This document shows positions 1-9,342 of a stretch of DNA of 64,000 bases, in pieces. The notes beneath the pieces were generated by a model that worked only from the letters and a program-made list of their open reading frames with translations, was not told where the DNA came from and ran no database searches. Source of the stretch: Aurantiochytrium sp. KH105 (lineage: Eukaryota > Sar > Bigyra > Thraustochytrida > Thraustochytriidae). The stretch spans positions 1-64,000 of the forward strand of contig BGKB01000230.1 in NCBI GenBank assembly GCA_003116975.1, read 5' to 3'. Every line of letters starts with the position of its first letter. Within the stretch, counting starts at the first letter, position 1. The position numbers and the translations under genes are program-made.

Positions 1-211
1 CCTGTATGGATTGATGTACGGCGCGAAAGATGGTGGAGGACAATTACGAAAGAAAGAACGAAAGAACGAGAGGAAGGAAGATGATAGTCAAGTTAGTAGG
101 TATAGGTTGATCGAGTGATGATTATAATGGTCAGCATAGAGGTTTTTTGGTCAGCTCACTTGCGCACTTGCTTTCTTGCCTGCTCATTCACAATTGCAAT
201 AGAGAATCGGA
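1..211. other. 3' flank of the kinase gene
   Basis: This is the downstream flank of the minus-strand kinase. It contains a short GAAA/GAAC-rich purine stretch at about 46-75 and no convincing coding sequence. The short plus-strand open frames here overlap the kinase tail and are not supported. Confidence 0.5.
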
Positions 212-2422
212 TTAGTTGCGGTCCTCCTCATCTTGGTCGTCGTCATCGTCGTCGGATGCAGCATGATCGACATCAATATCTCCATGTTGGCGCGCACCCG
301 CCAGTGCGGCGGGATTGTCCCTGGTAATGCTCGTTATTCTAGTCCAGTAGGAGGTAAAGCGTTTGACAGAAGCCTGCCCAGACCGCGTGGCGAGAGGGTC
401 GAGGCTCTTGACGGTACGCACTAGGCCATGCCACGTGAAAAAGCTCGTCAAGACGTCGTTTCCAATGGACAAGACGCCTCGTCGAAAATCCTCGAAAGTG
501 ATCTCGCCCATGGAATCAGCATCATGTTCAGCAGATGAGGCACCTGCAGCGACCTCGGGGTCAATGTTGTCTCGTGACGGGGCTCTTGCCTCGTCACTAA
601 ACACAGTGGCGAGATCGCTGGCCAGCATGTTCTTGGCCTGACGGCTGTTGATACTCTCGTAGCTCGCAATGAGTCGAAGCACCTTGGCATAACCTTTCGC
701 GGACAGAGATCCCGGCGAGGCATCGCGACCATCGGCCATGAAGTTGAAGACACTCTGGAGAACCCGCTCGCGTGCACCTTTGACGGCGATGACGGAAAGC
801 CCAACAACAATTTCGTCAATCTGCACCATTGGCTCTGCCATGGCCTCCTCAAAGGGGCTATGTGAGGCCTCGTCGTCCGGATCGAGTGTCTGCTGCGTCT
901 CGGATACTTGGGCGTCGTTGGTGTCGGGCTCCCTACGGAGCGCGGTGGCAGAAAAGACGCGACCGCCAACGTTTGTCGTACCGCTGCGAGCCAGGAGTAC
1001 GTCAAAGATCTCGCCAGCAGGCAGCGATCCAAGGCCGACACCCCGCATGAGACTGACGAACTCGTCTCGTGTCAAGCTGCCGCGCCAGCGCATGGGCTGC
1101 AATGCCCTTAGAATACGCATGAGCTCCTTGGCTGTGAGCCCCGACGCGTGCGCGGTGTTTTCCAATAAGCCCATGAGGGCCAGACGCATGTCATCCGTTG
1201 TCTGACTCATAATGTGCTGTGCGACAACACCAATCTTGCGACGATCGTTGAATTTGCGCAAGTCCACCAGAGTCCCGGCAAGCTGCCGTGTAGCCGCGGA
1301 GATGCTTGACGTGTACATCCATGGATGACGGACCACCTCGTCGAGAGTGATGCGCGTGGAGGGGTCGACGTCGAGCATGCGCTCGACGAGATCCTTGGCC
1401 GAGTCCGAGACGCTGTCCCAATGCGGGCCATGCAAGCTAAAGGCGCCCGTCTTTGTTGCATTAATCTGTTCTGCGGCATTGCGACCCCGAAAGGGCTGTC
1501 TGCCGACAAGCAGGATAAAAAGAATGACACCAAGAGAGAAGACGTCACAAGCGGGCTCGTACTCTTTGCAAATAAGAATCTCGGGCGCCACGTAGCCCAG
1601 CGTGCCAACGTACTCGAGGCTTCGATGCGGGTCACGGCTGCCGAGTTTTAGCGCTAGACCAAAGTCCATGAGTTTGAGATTGGCGCTATCGTCCTTGGTC
1701 TGAAAGACGAGGTTTTCGGGTTTGAGGTCGCGATGGATGATGCCCTGCGCGTGCAACGCCCGGACCGTGCGTGTGACCCTACTCATGATGGTACGAGCGT
1801 CGCGTTCCGTATAGTGTTTGCGCTGTACAATTCGATCAAAGAGCTCCCCACCCTCGAGAAATTCCATAACGATACAGATGCGCTCGCGCTCGCGTACGAC
1901 CTCGATTATTTGCACAAAACTAGAGTCCAGCTCGGGCATGTCTTCGCAAATGCGTTCCATAATGTAGATTTCGTTCTCGACAATATCGTGCATCTCGAGA
2001 TCAAAATCCTCTACAGCCATGACCTTGATCGCGACGGTGTTTCCGGTCGATCGCTGAACCGCTCTGTACACGCGCGAGTAGCCGCCCTTGCCCACCTCGC
2101 TGCGGATGCTGTAATCATCGTAGATTGTACGCGGCTTGTTGCTTGATGCGACAGTCCCTTCGGTTCTTGCCTCGGCCTCTTGCTCACGAGCTGCGCCCGC
2201 CTCGCGCCTCCTGTGCGGCACGTTTGCCGCGTCATTCTCATCGTTCCCGTCGTCGTTCTCGCTGGTGTGTTGTTCGTGGGTTTTTGCTGCGCCGTGCTCA
2301 GCGTCGGCCTCGTCTTGACGTTCTCGGCGCTGGCGCTCCTCGCGCTCGGCTTGCTTTCGCTGCGCTTCGCGCTGGACCTTGACGGACCGCCGCTGCCACG
2401 CCGGCAGCCACGACCTCCGCAT
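212..2422 (-). CDS. CaMK/CDPK-like serine/threonine protein kinase with degenerate EF-hand-like C-terminus
   Basis: Predicted Ser/Thr kinase of the CAMK group, 736 residues from the chosen ATG. The first 100 residues are charged, Glu/Arg/Gln-rich and probably coiled coil or disordered. The kinase domain runs from about 104 to 368: glycine loop GKGGYSRVY, VAIK lysine near 133, HRDLKPEN with His near 230, DFG, and a GTLGYVAPE segment. Behind it are helical segments spaced like the calmodulin-like part of CDPKs (about 385-480 and 555-660). The loops, for example DGRDASPGSLSAK, lack the usual calcium-ligand pattern, so calcium binding is doubtful. The tail is very acidic (DDDDDDQDEEDRN). The frame stays open without an ATG just upstream, and a Glu/Lys/Gln-rich stretch on the same strand at about 2540-2630 could be an earlier exon, so the N-terminus is uncertain. 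The gene is divergent from the next one. Family assignment is strong; substrate and regulation are unknown. Confidence 0.85.
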   Translation of the reverse strand: MRRSWLPAWQRRSVKVQREAQRKQAEREERQRRERQDEADAEHGAAKTHEQHTSENDDGNDENDAANVPHRRREAGAAREQEAEARTEGTVASSNKPRTIYDDYSIRSEVGKGGYSRVYRAVQRSTGNTVAIKVMAVEDFDLEMHDIVENEIYIMERICEDMPELDSSFVQIIEVVRERERICIVMEFLEGGELFDRIVQRKHYTERDARTIMSRVTRTVRALHAQGIIHRDLKPENLVFQTKDDSANLKLMDFGLALKLGSRDPHRSLEYVGTLGYVAPEILICKEYEPACDVFSLGVILFILLVGRQPFRGRNAAEQINATKTGAFSLHGPHWDSVSDSAKDLVERMLDVDPSTRITLDEVVRHPWMYTSSISAATRQLAGTLVDLRKFNDRRKIGVVAQHIMSQTTDDMRLALMGLLENTAHASGLTAKELMRILRALQPMRWRGSLTRDEFVSLMRGVGLGSLPAGEIFDVLLARSGTTNVGGRVFSATALRREPDTNDAQVSETQQTLDPDDEASHSPFEEAMAEPMVQIDEIVVGLSVIAVKGARERVLQSVFNFMADGRDASPGSLSAKGYAKVLRLIASYESINSRQAKNMLASDLATVFSDEARAPSRDNIDPEVAAGASSAEHDADSMGEITFEDFRRGVLSIGNDVLTSFFTWHGLVRTVKSLDPLATRSGQASVKRFTSYWTRITSITRDNPAALAGARQHGDIDVDHAASDDDDDDQDEEDRN

Positions 2423-2698
2423 GGCCGCCCGCCTTTCGTCTTCGGGTCTGCGCTGCCCGCGCGTGCAAAAGGTCTCTCGTCCTTCCTAGCTTGCGTGCGT
2501 GCTCACAACGATTGCTCTCAGCGTCGCGGGCTGACCTTGTTGAGCTTTTGCTCGACGCGCTCCTGCTTCTGCTTCTGCTCCCGCTCGTCCCTGTCCTCCT
2601 GCAAGCCTCGCAGGCCGAGGTCTTCCTCGCGTCCAAGTTGCGTTTATGGGCACCGAGCTCGCGTGCACGTGCCGCCTCTTTAGGGGCGCGTACACACG

Positions 2699-2718
2699 CT
2701 CTCTCTCTCTCTCTCTCT
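2699..2718. repeat. (CT)10 microsatellite
   Basis: Ten perfect CT dinucleotides lie in the divergent intergenic region, presumably in the 5' flank of the kinase gene (GA on the transcribed strand). Confidence 0.9.
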
Positions 2719-2918
2719 GCGACGTCGTCGCGTCGCGTTGCGGTCTGCTGCTGCTGTCGCGGCCGCGCGCCCTAGAGCGCTGCGCCTCCTCTCCTCCGCG
2801 TCGCGGCGCGTCTCGATGTTGGCGCATCTGCTGGCGCGAGCTCGCGCCACGGACCGGGTATGGGACGGTAGGTACTCACTCTATAGTGTGCTCTGCGCCA
2901 GGGCTTGTCATCCCCTTT

Positions 2919-2947
2919 CTTGTCTTGTCTTGTCTTGTCTTGTCTTG
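2919..2947. repeat. (CTTGT)n pentanucleotide repeat
   Basis: Nearly six perfect tandem copies of CTTGT lie between the two divergent genes. Confidence 0.9.
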
Positions 2948-3537
2948 ACCAGAGACGTAGAGGCCGTCTCACTCGACCTCCGGCGAGGCCCGGCGCGGTG
3001 CGAGGGCTGCCTGGCTCGCGTGGACTGGCATGCGAGGCCGCAAACTTGGCTCTCGGGAACGAGTTGACGGCCGCGAGCTGGCGGCTGCGCCTTGCTGATG
3101 GCCTTGCCTCGCGGTGGCCATGTACGACGATTGAACACGTCGCGGGTGGCGACGAAGCCCAACGCAAACGCGAACTTCCCCAACTCGACGAGGACAGCGT
3201 GAGAGGTCACGAGGTGGGTGGGTTCTGGGATCCAGCGTCCGCGAGCTCGACGAGGATTTTCCTGCCAGCACGAAGTGGTCACGGGGATATACTTGTAACT
3301 TGATGCTGTGATGTGACTCGAGGCACTGCACTCTGCAAGGCGGACGTTCTCAAGTGAGAACCGTTGGGCCACTTTGTTTTTCCAAGTCCTTCGTCTAAGC
3401 GGAAAGCGCGACCGTCGCTGGTGAGCAGTTCTGGGACGAGCAAAAGCGAGCGAGCGAGCGAGTGGACGAGCGGACACGCGACTCGTCGGGGTCTTGATCC
3501 TGGTCCTGGGCCCAAGGCGCCGGCGGAGCGAGACGGC

Positions 3538-5406
3538 ATGGCGTCGCAGGAGATGGCACCCAGCACGCCCGAGGCCGGGAAGCAGCGGGCCTGGGGCGTT
3601 GACACCTACGGCAAGTGGGACAACCTGGACTCGGACTCGGACTCGGACGAACGCGAAGAGGCCAAGGGCGAGGGCGATCTCGCGCGCGCAACCGCTACAC
3701 CGACCTCGAAAACGTTGCCAAAGGATGGCGCAAGACCGGCGCAACAGCATGCAACTCACTTTGACTTTGGCGATGGCAAGCTCGACATTCTGGAGAACAA
3801 CCTTGCAACAGAGCTTCTTGAAGAGGCCACGAGGAAGCGTATTCGCAGTTTAGACCAAGGCAAGTCCGAGATATGGCAGGTTGTCGTGCGCAAGCTGCGC
3901 GTGTGGAGCGCATCCAGCGAAATCGTGAGCGAAACGGGAGAGCCGCGGCCATGCCGACCCTTTGCAGTGACGATTTCGTGCCTCTACCCGGAGGGGCGTC
4001 TCTTGGCCCAACATTTGTGCGACCCACCGGAGCGTCCTCCACAAGGACCCCAAGTTTTCCAACTTTTGGCTCGTGCTTTCCTGAACCCTACCGCGGGAGC
4101 ACAGCGTAGGCCCAAGGCAGTCACCTTTGCTGATGTAGATCTTGCTGGTGCGCTCTATCGAGGCCTCGAATCGCTGGGCATCGAGACAAGCCAGCTTTCA
4201 GAGTCGGAAGGCCTCGACGAGGTCGTCGCCAAATTCAGCACATTGTTGGTGCAAAAGGACATTGCCTCGATCGGCCCGACGAGCGAAAACCCAGGGCTTC
4301 TTGCATCTCTTCCATCAAAATCTGGCGTATCGACCTTGCGATCCGTGTATGCTGCGGCAGCCGATCTTGCGCGCGCTGCTCCGTGGAAAGCGTGGCATGA
4401 ACGGCGCCTATTCAAGCTCAGTGTAAGCAAGGACCCGCTCGCGAGTAACGGGAATGCATGGCTTTCTGTGTTGGGTCGAGATGGTGGCGGAACCTTCGGC
4501 TTGGCACTTTTTTTTTCAAAGCTCGACGCAGAAGCGCGTCTCGTCCCAGAAGGCGAAAAATTATACACAAGGCCGGAAGAGCCACGATGCGCGTTTACCG
4601 GCCAAAGCGAGAAAGACTTGGGGCATGCGCTGAAGCGGACCAAACCGCGCAAGATGGACCTTCGCACGGGCAAAGAACTCGTCTATGCGGATGCAAACGC
4701 CTTGCGCAGCCATTGGCCGGCTGTGCGCAAATTTGCAATTGCACTGGACGAAGTCGAAGCAGGCCGCGCGCGGGGGCGCAAGTACTGGCTTGGCAAAGAG
4801 GCCACGATTCTCTTTGAGGACGCGACACTTCTTCCATTCGATGACCTCGACAGTATCGACAAGGAAGGCTTTGCGGTAATATCGGCCGAAGAAGCGCCGA
4901 CGCTCGGCAAACAACGCTTTCCAGTCTTTCTCCATTTCAAGGATGGGTCGCCTGTCACCATGAATGAAGAAGTTCTCACGTGGCTGGAGCGTGCTGCTCG
5001 TGTCACCGAGTCTCTCTTCCGTGACAGTGCCTGGGAGGCCTCGCCTCCTTTTGCGACGCGCGTCGAGATCACCCTTGAGGGTGGCAAGAGCGAAACGTTG
5101 GATGTGGAGGCCTGTCCACTTTTCCTCGAGTCCGAAGCACGAGCGGCCATGGAAGCAAGAGGTGGTGCGCAGGAATCTGACACTGAGCAAAAGCAAGAGG
5201 TAGAAAAGTCGACGAATGCAGTGGCGTCGCCATGTGAGTCCCCAGTGGCATCGGGACGAGTTTCGGAAGACGCGCATGCTCATTGTGATGCGAATGAGGA
5301 AATGTATTGTGATGCGAATGAGGAAATGTCTGACTCATTCCAGAACGAAGCATCGCAGCCCGCAAAATCGGCCACTTCGCCGCAGAAAGCTTGTGCAATC
5401 AGCTAA
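3538..5406 (+). CDS. Uncharacterised protein resembling DUF7309/DUF6930 proteins
   Basis: Protein of 622 residues from ATG 3538. An in-frame ATG at 3364 exists, but the residues between are low-complexity Ser/Lys/Arg, so I prefer the internal start. Residues 1-60 are acidic (a DSDSDSDE run). The central part (about 85-230) has a segment reading PFAVTISCLYPEG, then helical stretches and a KAVTFADVDLAGAL block. From about 280 there is a WLSVLGRDGGGTFGLALFF segment. These two blocks in this order recall the bacterial and algal DUF7309 plus DUF6930 pairing; this is from memory of the families and unconfirmed. No catalytic motif, signal peptide or membrane segment is visible. The C-terminal 100 residues are Glu/Ser/Ala-rich and include a perfect eight-residue duplication. 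It converges on nothing; the next gene is co-directional after about 1 kb. Confidence 0.7.
   Translation: MASQEMAPSTPEAGKQRAWGVDTYGKWDNLDSDSDSDEREEAKGEGDLARATATPTSKTLPKDGARPAQQHATHFDFGDGKLDILENNLATELLEEATRKRIRSLDQGKSEIWQVVVRKLRVWSASSEIVSETGEPRPCRPFAVTISCLYPEGRLLAQHLCDPPERPPQGPQVFQLLARAFLNPTAGAQRRPKAVTFADVDLAGALYRGLESLGIETSQLSESEGLDEVVAKFSTLLVQKDIASIGPTSENPGLLASLPSKSGVSTLRSVYAAAADLARAAPWKAWHERRLFKLSVSKDPLASNGNAWLSVLGRDGGGTFGLALFFSKLDAEARLVPEGEKLYTRPEEPRCAFTGQSEKDLGHALKRTKPRKMDLRTGKELVYADANALRSHWPAVRKFAIALDEVEAGRARGRKYWLGKEATILFEDATLLPFDDLDSIDKEGFAVISAEEAPTLGKQRFPVFLHFKDGSPVTMNEEVLTWLERAARVTESLFRDSAWEASPPFATRVEITLEGGKSETLDVEACPLFLESEARAAMEARGGAQESDTEQKQEVEKSTNAVASPCESPVASGRVSEDAHAHCDANEEMYCDANEEMSDSFQNEASQPAKSATSPQKACAIS
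5284..5331 (+). repeat. 24-bp in-frame tandem duplication in CDS
   Basis: Two copies of a 24-nt unit (5284-5307 and 5308-5331) encode CDANEEM(Y/S) twice. Only the last codon differs at one base, which implies a very recent slippage duplication in a disordered tail. Confidence 0.9.
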
Positions 5407-6382
5407 ATTAAGTATCAGTAAGACAAAACAACCATGCTTGAGGCCGTGCTTTGCTGACTTTTAAAAATTTATGAGCTTCGCAGGACTACATATCAGGCAA
5501 TCAGGTCCCGTTTCGGATAGAATAAGTACTGATCATTCCGCACTTTACTCTGACACCCGACCGGCGGCAGCCTCTCTCGCTCAGGTGCGTCGCAGCGTAG
5601 CAGCACCTCATCAAACTCGTGCCCGTCGCACTTGCTCCCGATCTTCCAAAATTCGTAGATTGCCATCGTCTCCCATGCACTGACAGTCACACAGACACAC
5701 ACGGCCTCTTGCGATTTTTGGCCTCGTTGCGCGCGTCCTGCCCCCCCCCACCCACCCTTTCCCCTCCCGCGTCGTCTCGGCACCTCATTAGGCTCATCCT
5801 TACGGCCATGCATGACGTCCGTTCGCTCGCTCGTGCCCTTTGGGGACATTTATCGAGCCCCGCGACCGTGCAGACAGACAAGACAGCAGCTGCGAGCGCG
5901 CGATCAAACTCGGGATTGATCCCGCTAACCCGCCACAGCCACGTTCATCATTGCAATGCAGGCTCCGAGCGAGCGAGCGAGCTCAGCCTCCTCCGGCCGT
6001 TGCGAGAACGATCGAAGCTGCAGCTGCTGGTCTTAGGCTCGTCGAGGCTGGACCGGTTATCATCCTCATAATCATCCTCATAATCATCGTGAGATCGTCT
6101 TCGTAGTCCTCCTCGACGTCGTCAGCTTCTCACCTCGCGATTTGGCCGACGAACCTCGTGGCGATCGGGACCCCGGCGGAAGCTCTTCAAGCCGTCGTCG
6201 CTGTCGTCGTCGCTGTTCAAGTTGTCTGTTTGCCCGTGTCTATAGTGCACATCGTCGCGCCTTGTTATGTACGTAGTATAGTGGCACAGTATACGGTGAA
6301 CCCGGAGAGAGTGGAGCCCGAGCAGCAAAACCGCAAAGCCGTAAGAGGAAATTTCTTCGCGCGCGAGCGGCTTCGCGCGGAC
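5407..6382. other. Intergenic region upstream of the CH-TBC gene
   Basis: It contains a poly-C run at about 5740-5748, pyrimidine-rich stretches, and a 12-bp direct repeat (ATCATCCTCATA-like) at 6059-6088. The start of the next gene's first exon is chosen at 6383, but the frame is open back to an ATG at 6158, so part of this region could be coding. Nothing else is recognisable. Confidence 0.4.
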
Positions 6383-8975
6383 ATGGAGGCCGCCACGGAG
6401 GCGGGCGCCGGCAAGGCCCAGGCCTGGCTCGAGGTAGGTCGCGGCGGAGAGCGAGCAACTAGCGCACGATTCGCCCCCTCGGCGAGACGGACGCCGCGGC
6501 GGGATGCGGACACGCGTGTGAAGCGCGGGTCCAACGCTAAAACTCCGAGACGCGCGTGCACAAGACGCGGGCGAGGGAAGGCGGAAGCGAGACGAGAGCG
6601 GGACTAACGAGGAGTAAATGCACATGGGGAACGCACAGGTGATTCTGGAGGAACGCTTCCCGTCTACGTTTCATGACTCGCTGCGATCGGGCGTGCGTCT
6701 GTGCCAGACGGTGAACGCGATATGGCCGAGAACCATTTCCAAGATCCGACGAGGCATGACGCCACAAGTGCAAAGCGAAAATGTGAACAGGTACCTGGAT
6801 GCGTGCAGACGACTCGGTCTCGCGGATGAGGAACTCTTTCGAGCTGAGGACCTTGTTGCAGGCACAAACCTGGACAAAGTCGCGCAGAACGTCCTCGCCC
6901 TTCGCAAGCTCGTCCACGCCAAAGTGCCCCACCAAGACTTGCAGATGTTGCTAATTCACGTGGCTGGAACGCGGCGCAAGTTTCGCGAAAGTACGTTAAG
7001 CGGAAACAAAGGCTCATCGCATGCCCAAGCCAAATCGCTTTTGGAGTCGAGAAACGTGATTCCCCACGCCATGCGCAGCGGCGCACCAACAACACGTCCC
7101 CACTGGCGGCAGCGAAGACCACCGCCTCCGCCCACGGTTGCAGAGCAGAAAGAGCTGTTTGAGGCGGGGACCCTTCGCACCGACAGCTTGGACGAGTCGG
7201 CGTGGATTGGACAAAACGCCGACATGCAGCGCGGCGCGTACTCCCCGTCCGTCTGCTCCGTGTCAAGCGCCTCGTCGCTTTCCACGCTCGAGTCATGGGC
7301 CGGAGCGGGTAGCAGTAGTGCGAACACTGGCAGCGCAAATGCGGGGCAGCTAAATACCATGGCGATTCTGGAGGCTGCCTTTCACACGGGCACAATGGTC
7401 TCGCATCTTGTCGAGTCGCGACGACGCCAACGTCGCGGATCAACATCAAGTGGCGCAACTCGCAAGCCAACGCGAAGTGGCAGCTTTGGCGACGATTTCG
7501 AGGCCATTGATGCCGCCAGTCTTGAGCTGGCGGCACTTGTCATGGAAGACTCGGCCTCTCAAGCCGAGTCCACGGGGAGCTTTTGCGATTTGGAAGCCGA
7601 ACCGTATCATGAAGACAGCGAGTGGATTTTGCTGCAAGAACCCATGGCCAAGTCGTCGTCTGCAGCAGATGCGGGAGCGGGTCCGCGACAAGCATTGAGT
7701 GCCGGACGTCTTGAGACCATTTTTGCAAAAAGCCTCGAGGAGGATGAGGCCCGCGAAGCGGTCTGGGGCCATGTTCTTGATCAAGAGCAGATGCAAGTGC
7801 TGCGCGCGCCGTGGAGAGGCGCGGTGTTGCGGTCGACCAAGACGGTGGCGTTTCCTCCGAAGGACGATGATGATGGCATCGATGAAAATGCCTTTACCAT
7901 GGACGCGGACCGCGTACGCGCGTTGCTGATCCGAGGCGTACCCGCCGAGCTTCGCGCTGAAGTGTGGCTACTGTGCAGCGGTGCGATGAAGCGTATGGCA
8001 GTGCGACGCAACTATTATTTGAAGCTGGTGCAAAGCGCAGGGACGTTTGGCGAGGAAGACGAGAACGAGATTGGGGGCCGGGATAGTTCACCGGCCAATG
8101 CCATGGATGTGGAAGGTCAAGCCGCACGTTCACGCGTGTTGGGTGCGCTGCAGCGACGTAATTTGGGGGTCGTGGATCCGCAGGGGCGTCTAGCCTCTCT
8201 TGCGGAGTTCACGTGCCGTTATTGCAGCGAGGAGGCGGCCTTTTGGCTTGCAACCCAAGTCTGCGAGTACATGGTGCCCCTCGATCACTTTGCTTCGGGC
8301 CTAAGCGCCGCCGTAGATCAATACGTTTTGTCGTGTCTTTTGCATGATGCCTTTCCTCAGGAGATGGCGCATTTGCAAAAGGTTTGCAAACCAGCGCAGG
8401 CGCCAGGCCAGGAGGCGCCGCCTCTTGTTGCGCGGTTGCCGCTCATGGACTGGGTCCAGCGTCTCTGGGTCTGCGCACAAGAGATCCCAACGGAGCTGAC
8501 AATGCGCATCTGGGACCTTTTTGTCTTTGATGGAGAGCGCGTTCTTTTTGCTTGTACGCTCGCCCTTGTGGCGCAAGCACGCACGCAATTGCTCAAGACT
8601 CGTTCGCTCGAGGAAGCTCGCAAATGTCTGTGCGAAACCGCTGCAGAGGCAGCAAGGGATGCGACGGCATTTTGCCACTTGGTTGTGACGCACTTTGTGT
8701 CCCCGACGCAGCTTAATACGCTTCGAAATCGCTATGTAGGTTTGGTCTCGGCAAAAATTGCGCGTCACGTTTGTAGTGGCCAGCAAGGGGCCGGATCGGC
8801 CATGAAGTCGCAGTCTACAGCAAGTCACATTCGGCGCGCTCTGCTCCGATTTCAGAAGAACCAGCGCACGTATCTTCGCAAGATGCAGCCAAGATCCGTG
8901 GACTCTCTTGCCAATCTGGTAGCAACATACTACCATCGTGGAGGATTTGAAGCCGGGAAAACAACTGTAGCGTAG
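6383..8975 (+). CDS. Calponin-homology (CH) domain plus TBC domain protein, two exons
   Basis: Exons 6383-6433 and 6639-8975; the intron is 6434-6638 (GTAGGT...CACAG) with ACTAAC at 6603-6608 about 30 nt before the acceptor. Splicing gives KAQAWLE followed directly by VILEERFPSTFHDSLRSGV, the expected start of a CH domain (Trp, then LRSGVRLC). An ORF beginning at 6618 lacks this helix, which is why I place the start upstream. The protein is about 795 residues: CH about 12-112, a Ser-rich linker, then a TBC Rab-GAP fold about 440-705 (IRGVPAELRAEVWLLCSGA, EEAAFWLATQVCEYMVP, IWDLFVFDGE). CH domains bind actin or signalling partners, and TBC domains stimulate Rab GTPases. The usual IxxDxxR arginine finger is absent and the YxQ finger reads VDPQG, so GAP activity is doubtful. 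An earlier in-frame ATG at 6158 could extend the N-terminus. Confidence 0.85.
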
Positions 8976-9342
8976 ACAGGACCGGGTGCGGCGCGCTCGT
9001 TTTACGGATTGCTGCTGTGAACATGTGCGTAGGCAGGCAGACCTTGATGATTTGGACGTGTGACAAGTTTGTCAACAAAAGAAGGAGAGCGCGATAAACT
9101 TTGAGAGAATGAGTACATCATACCGGGACGGTTGGATTGTCGTCTGCGTTCGTTCGTGCAAAGAAAGAAGACATGTATTCTCCTTGCCGCAAGAAGTGAA
9201 ACTTGTAAAAATAAGAAAAAGAAAAGGATTTTTCGTGTTGTCTCAAAGAAAAGAAAAAGGTGAGAGAAGGAAGGAAGAGATCAGGTTAAACAGGCGCGAT
9301 ACATTTTGGCAAGGAGATTTTTTCCTTCTTCTTCTTCCTTTC
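8976..9342. terminator. Convergent 3' intergenic region
   Basis: About 370 bp lie between the convergent CH-TBC and TPR/cNMP genes, so both 3' UTRs and polyadenylation signals should be here. An A-rich purine segment at about 9200-9290 contains AATAAGAAA-like sequence. No gene was recognised. Confidence 0.4.

Larger units (their letters stand above)
2423..3537. promoter_or_regulatory. Divergent intergenic region between kinase and DUF6930-like gene
   Basis: About 1.1 kb separates two divergently transcribed genes, so promoters for both should lie here. It holds a (CT)10 tract at 2699-2718 and a CTTGT pentamer array at 2919-2947. No clear TATA box was recognised. Several frames are open because of base composition. 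A minus-strand Glu/Lys/Gln-rich segment near 2540-2630 may be an unrecognised upstream exon of the kinase. Confidence 0.4.
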
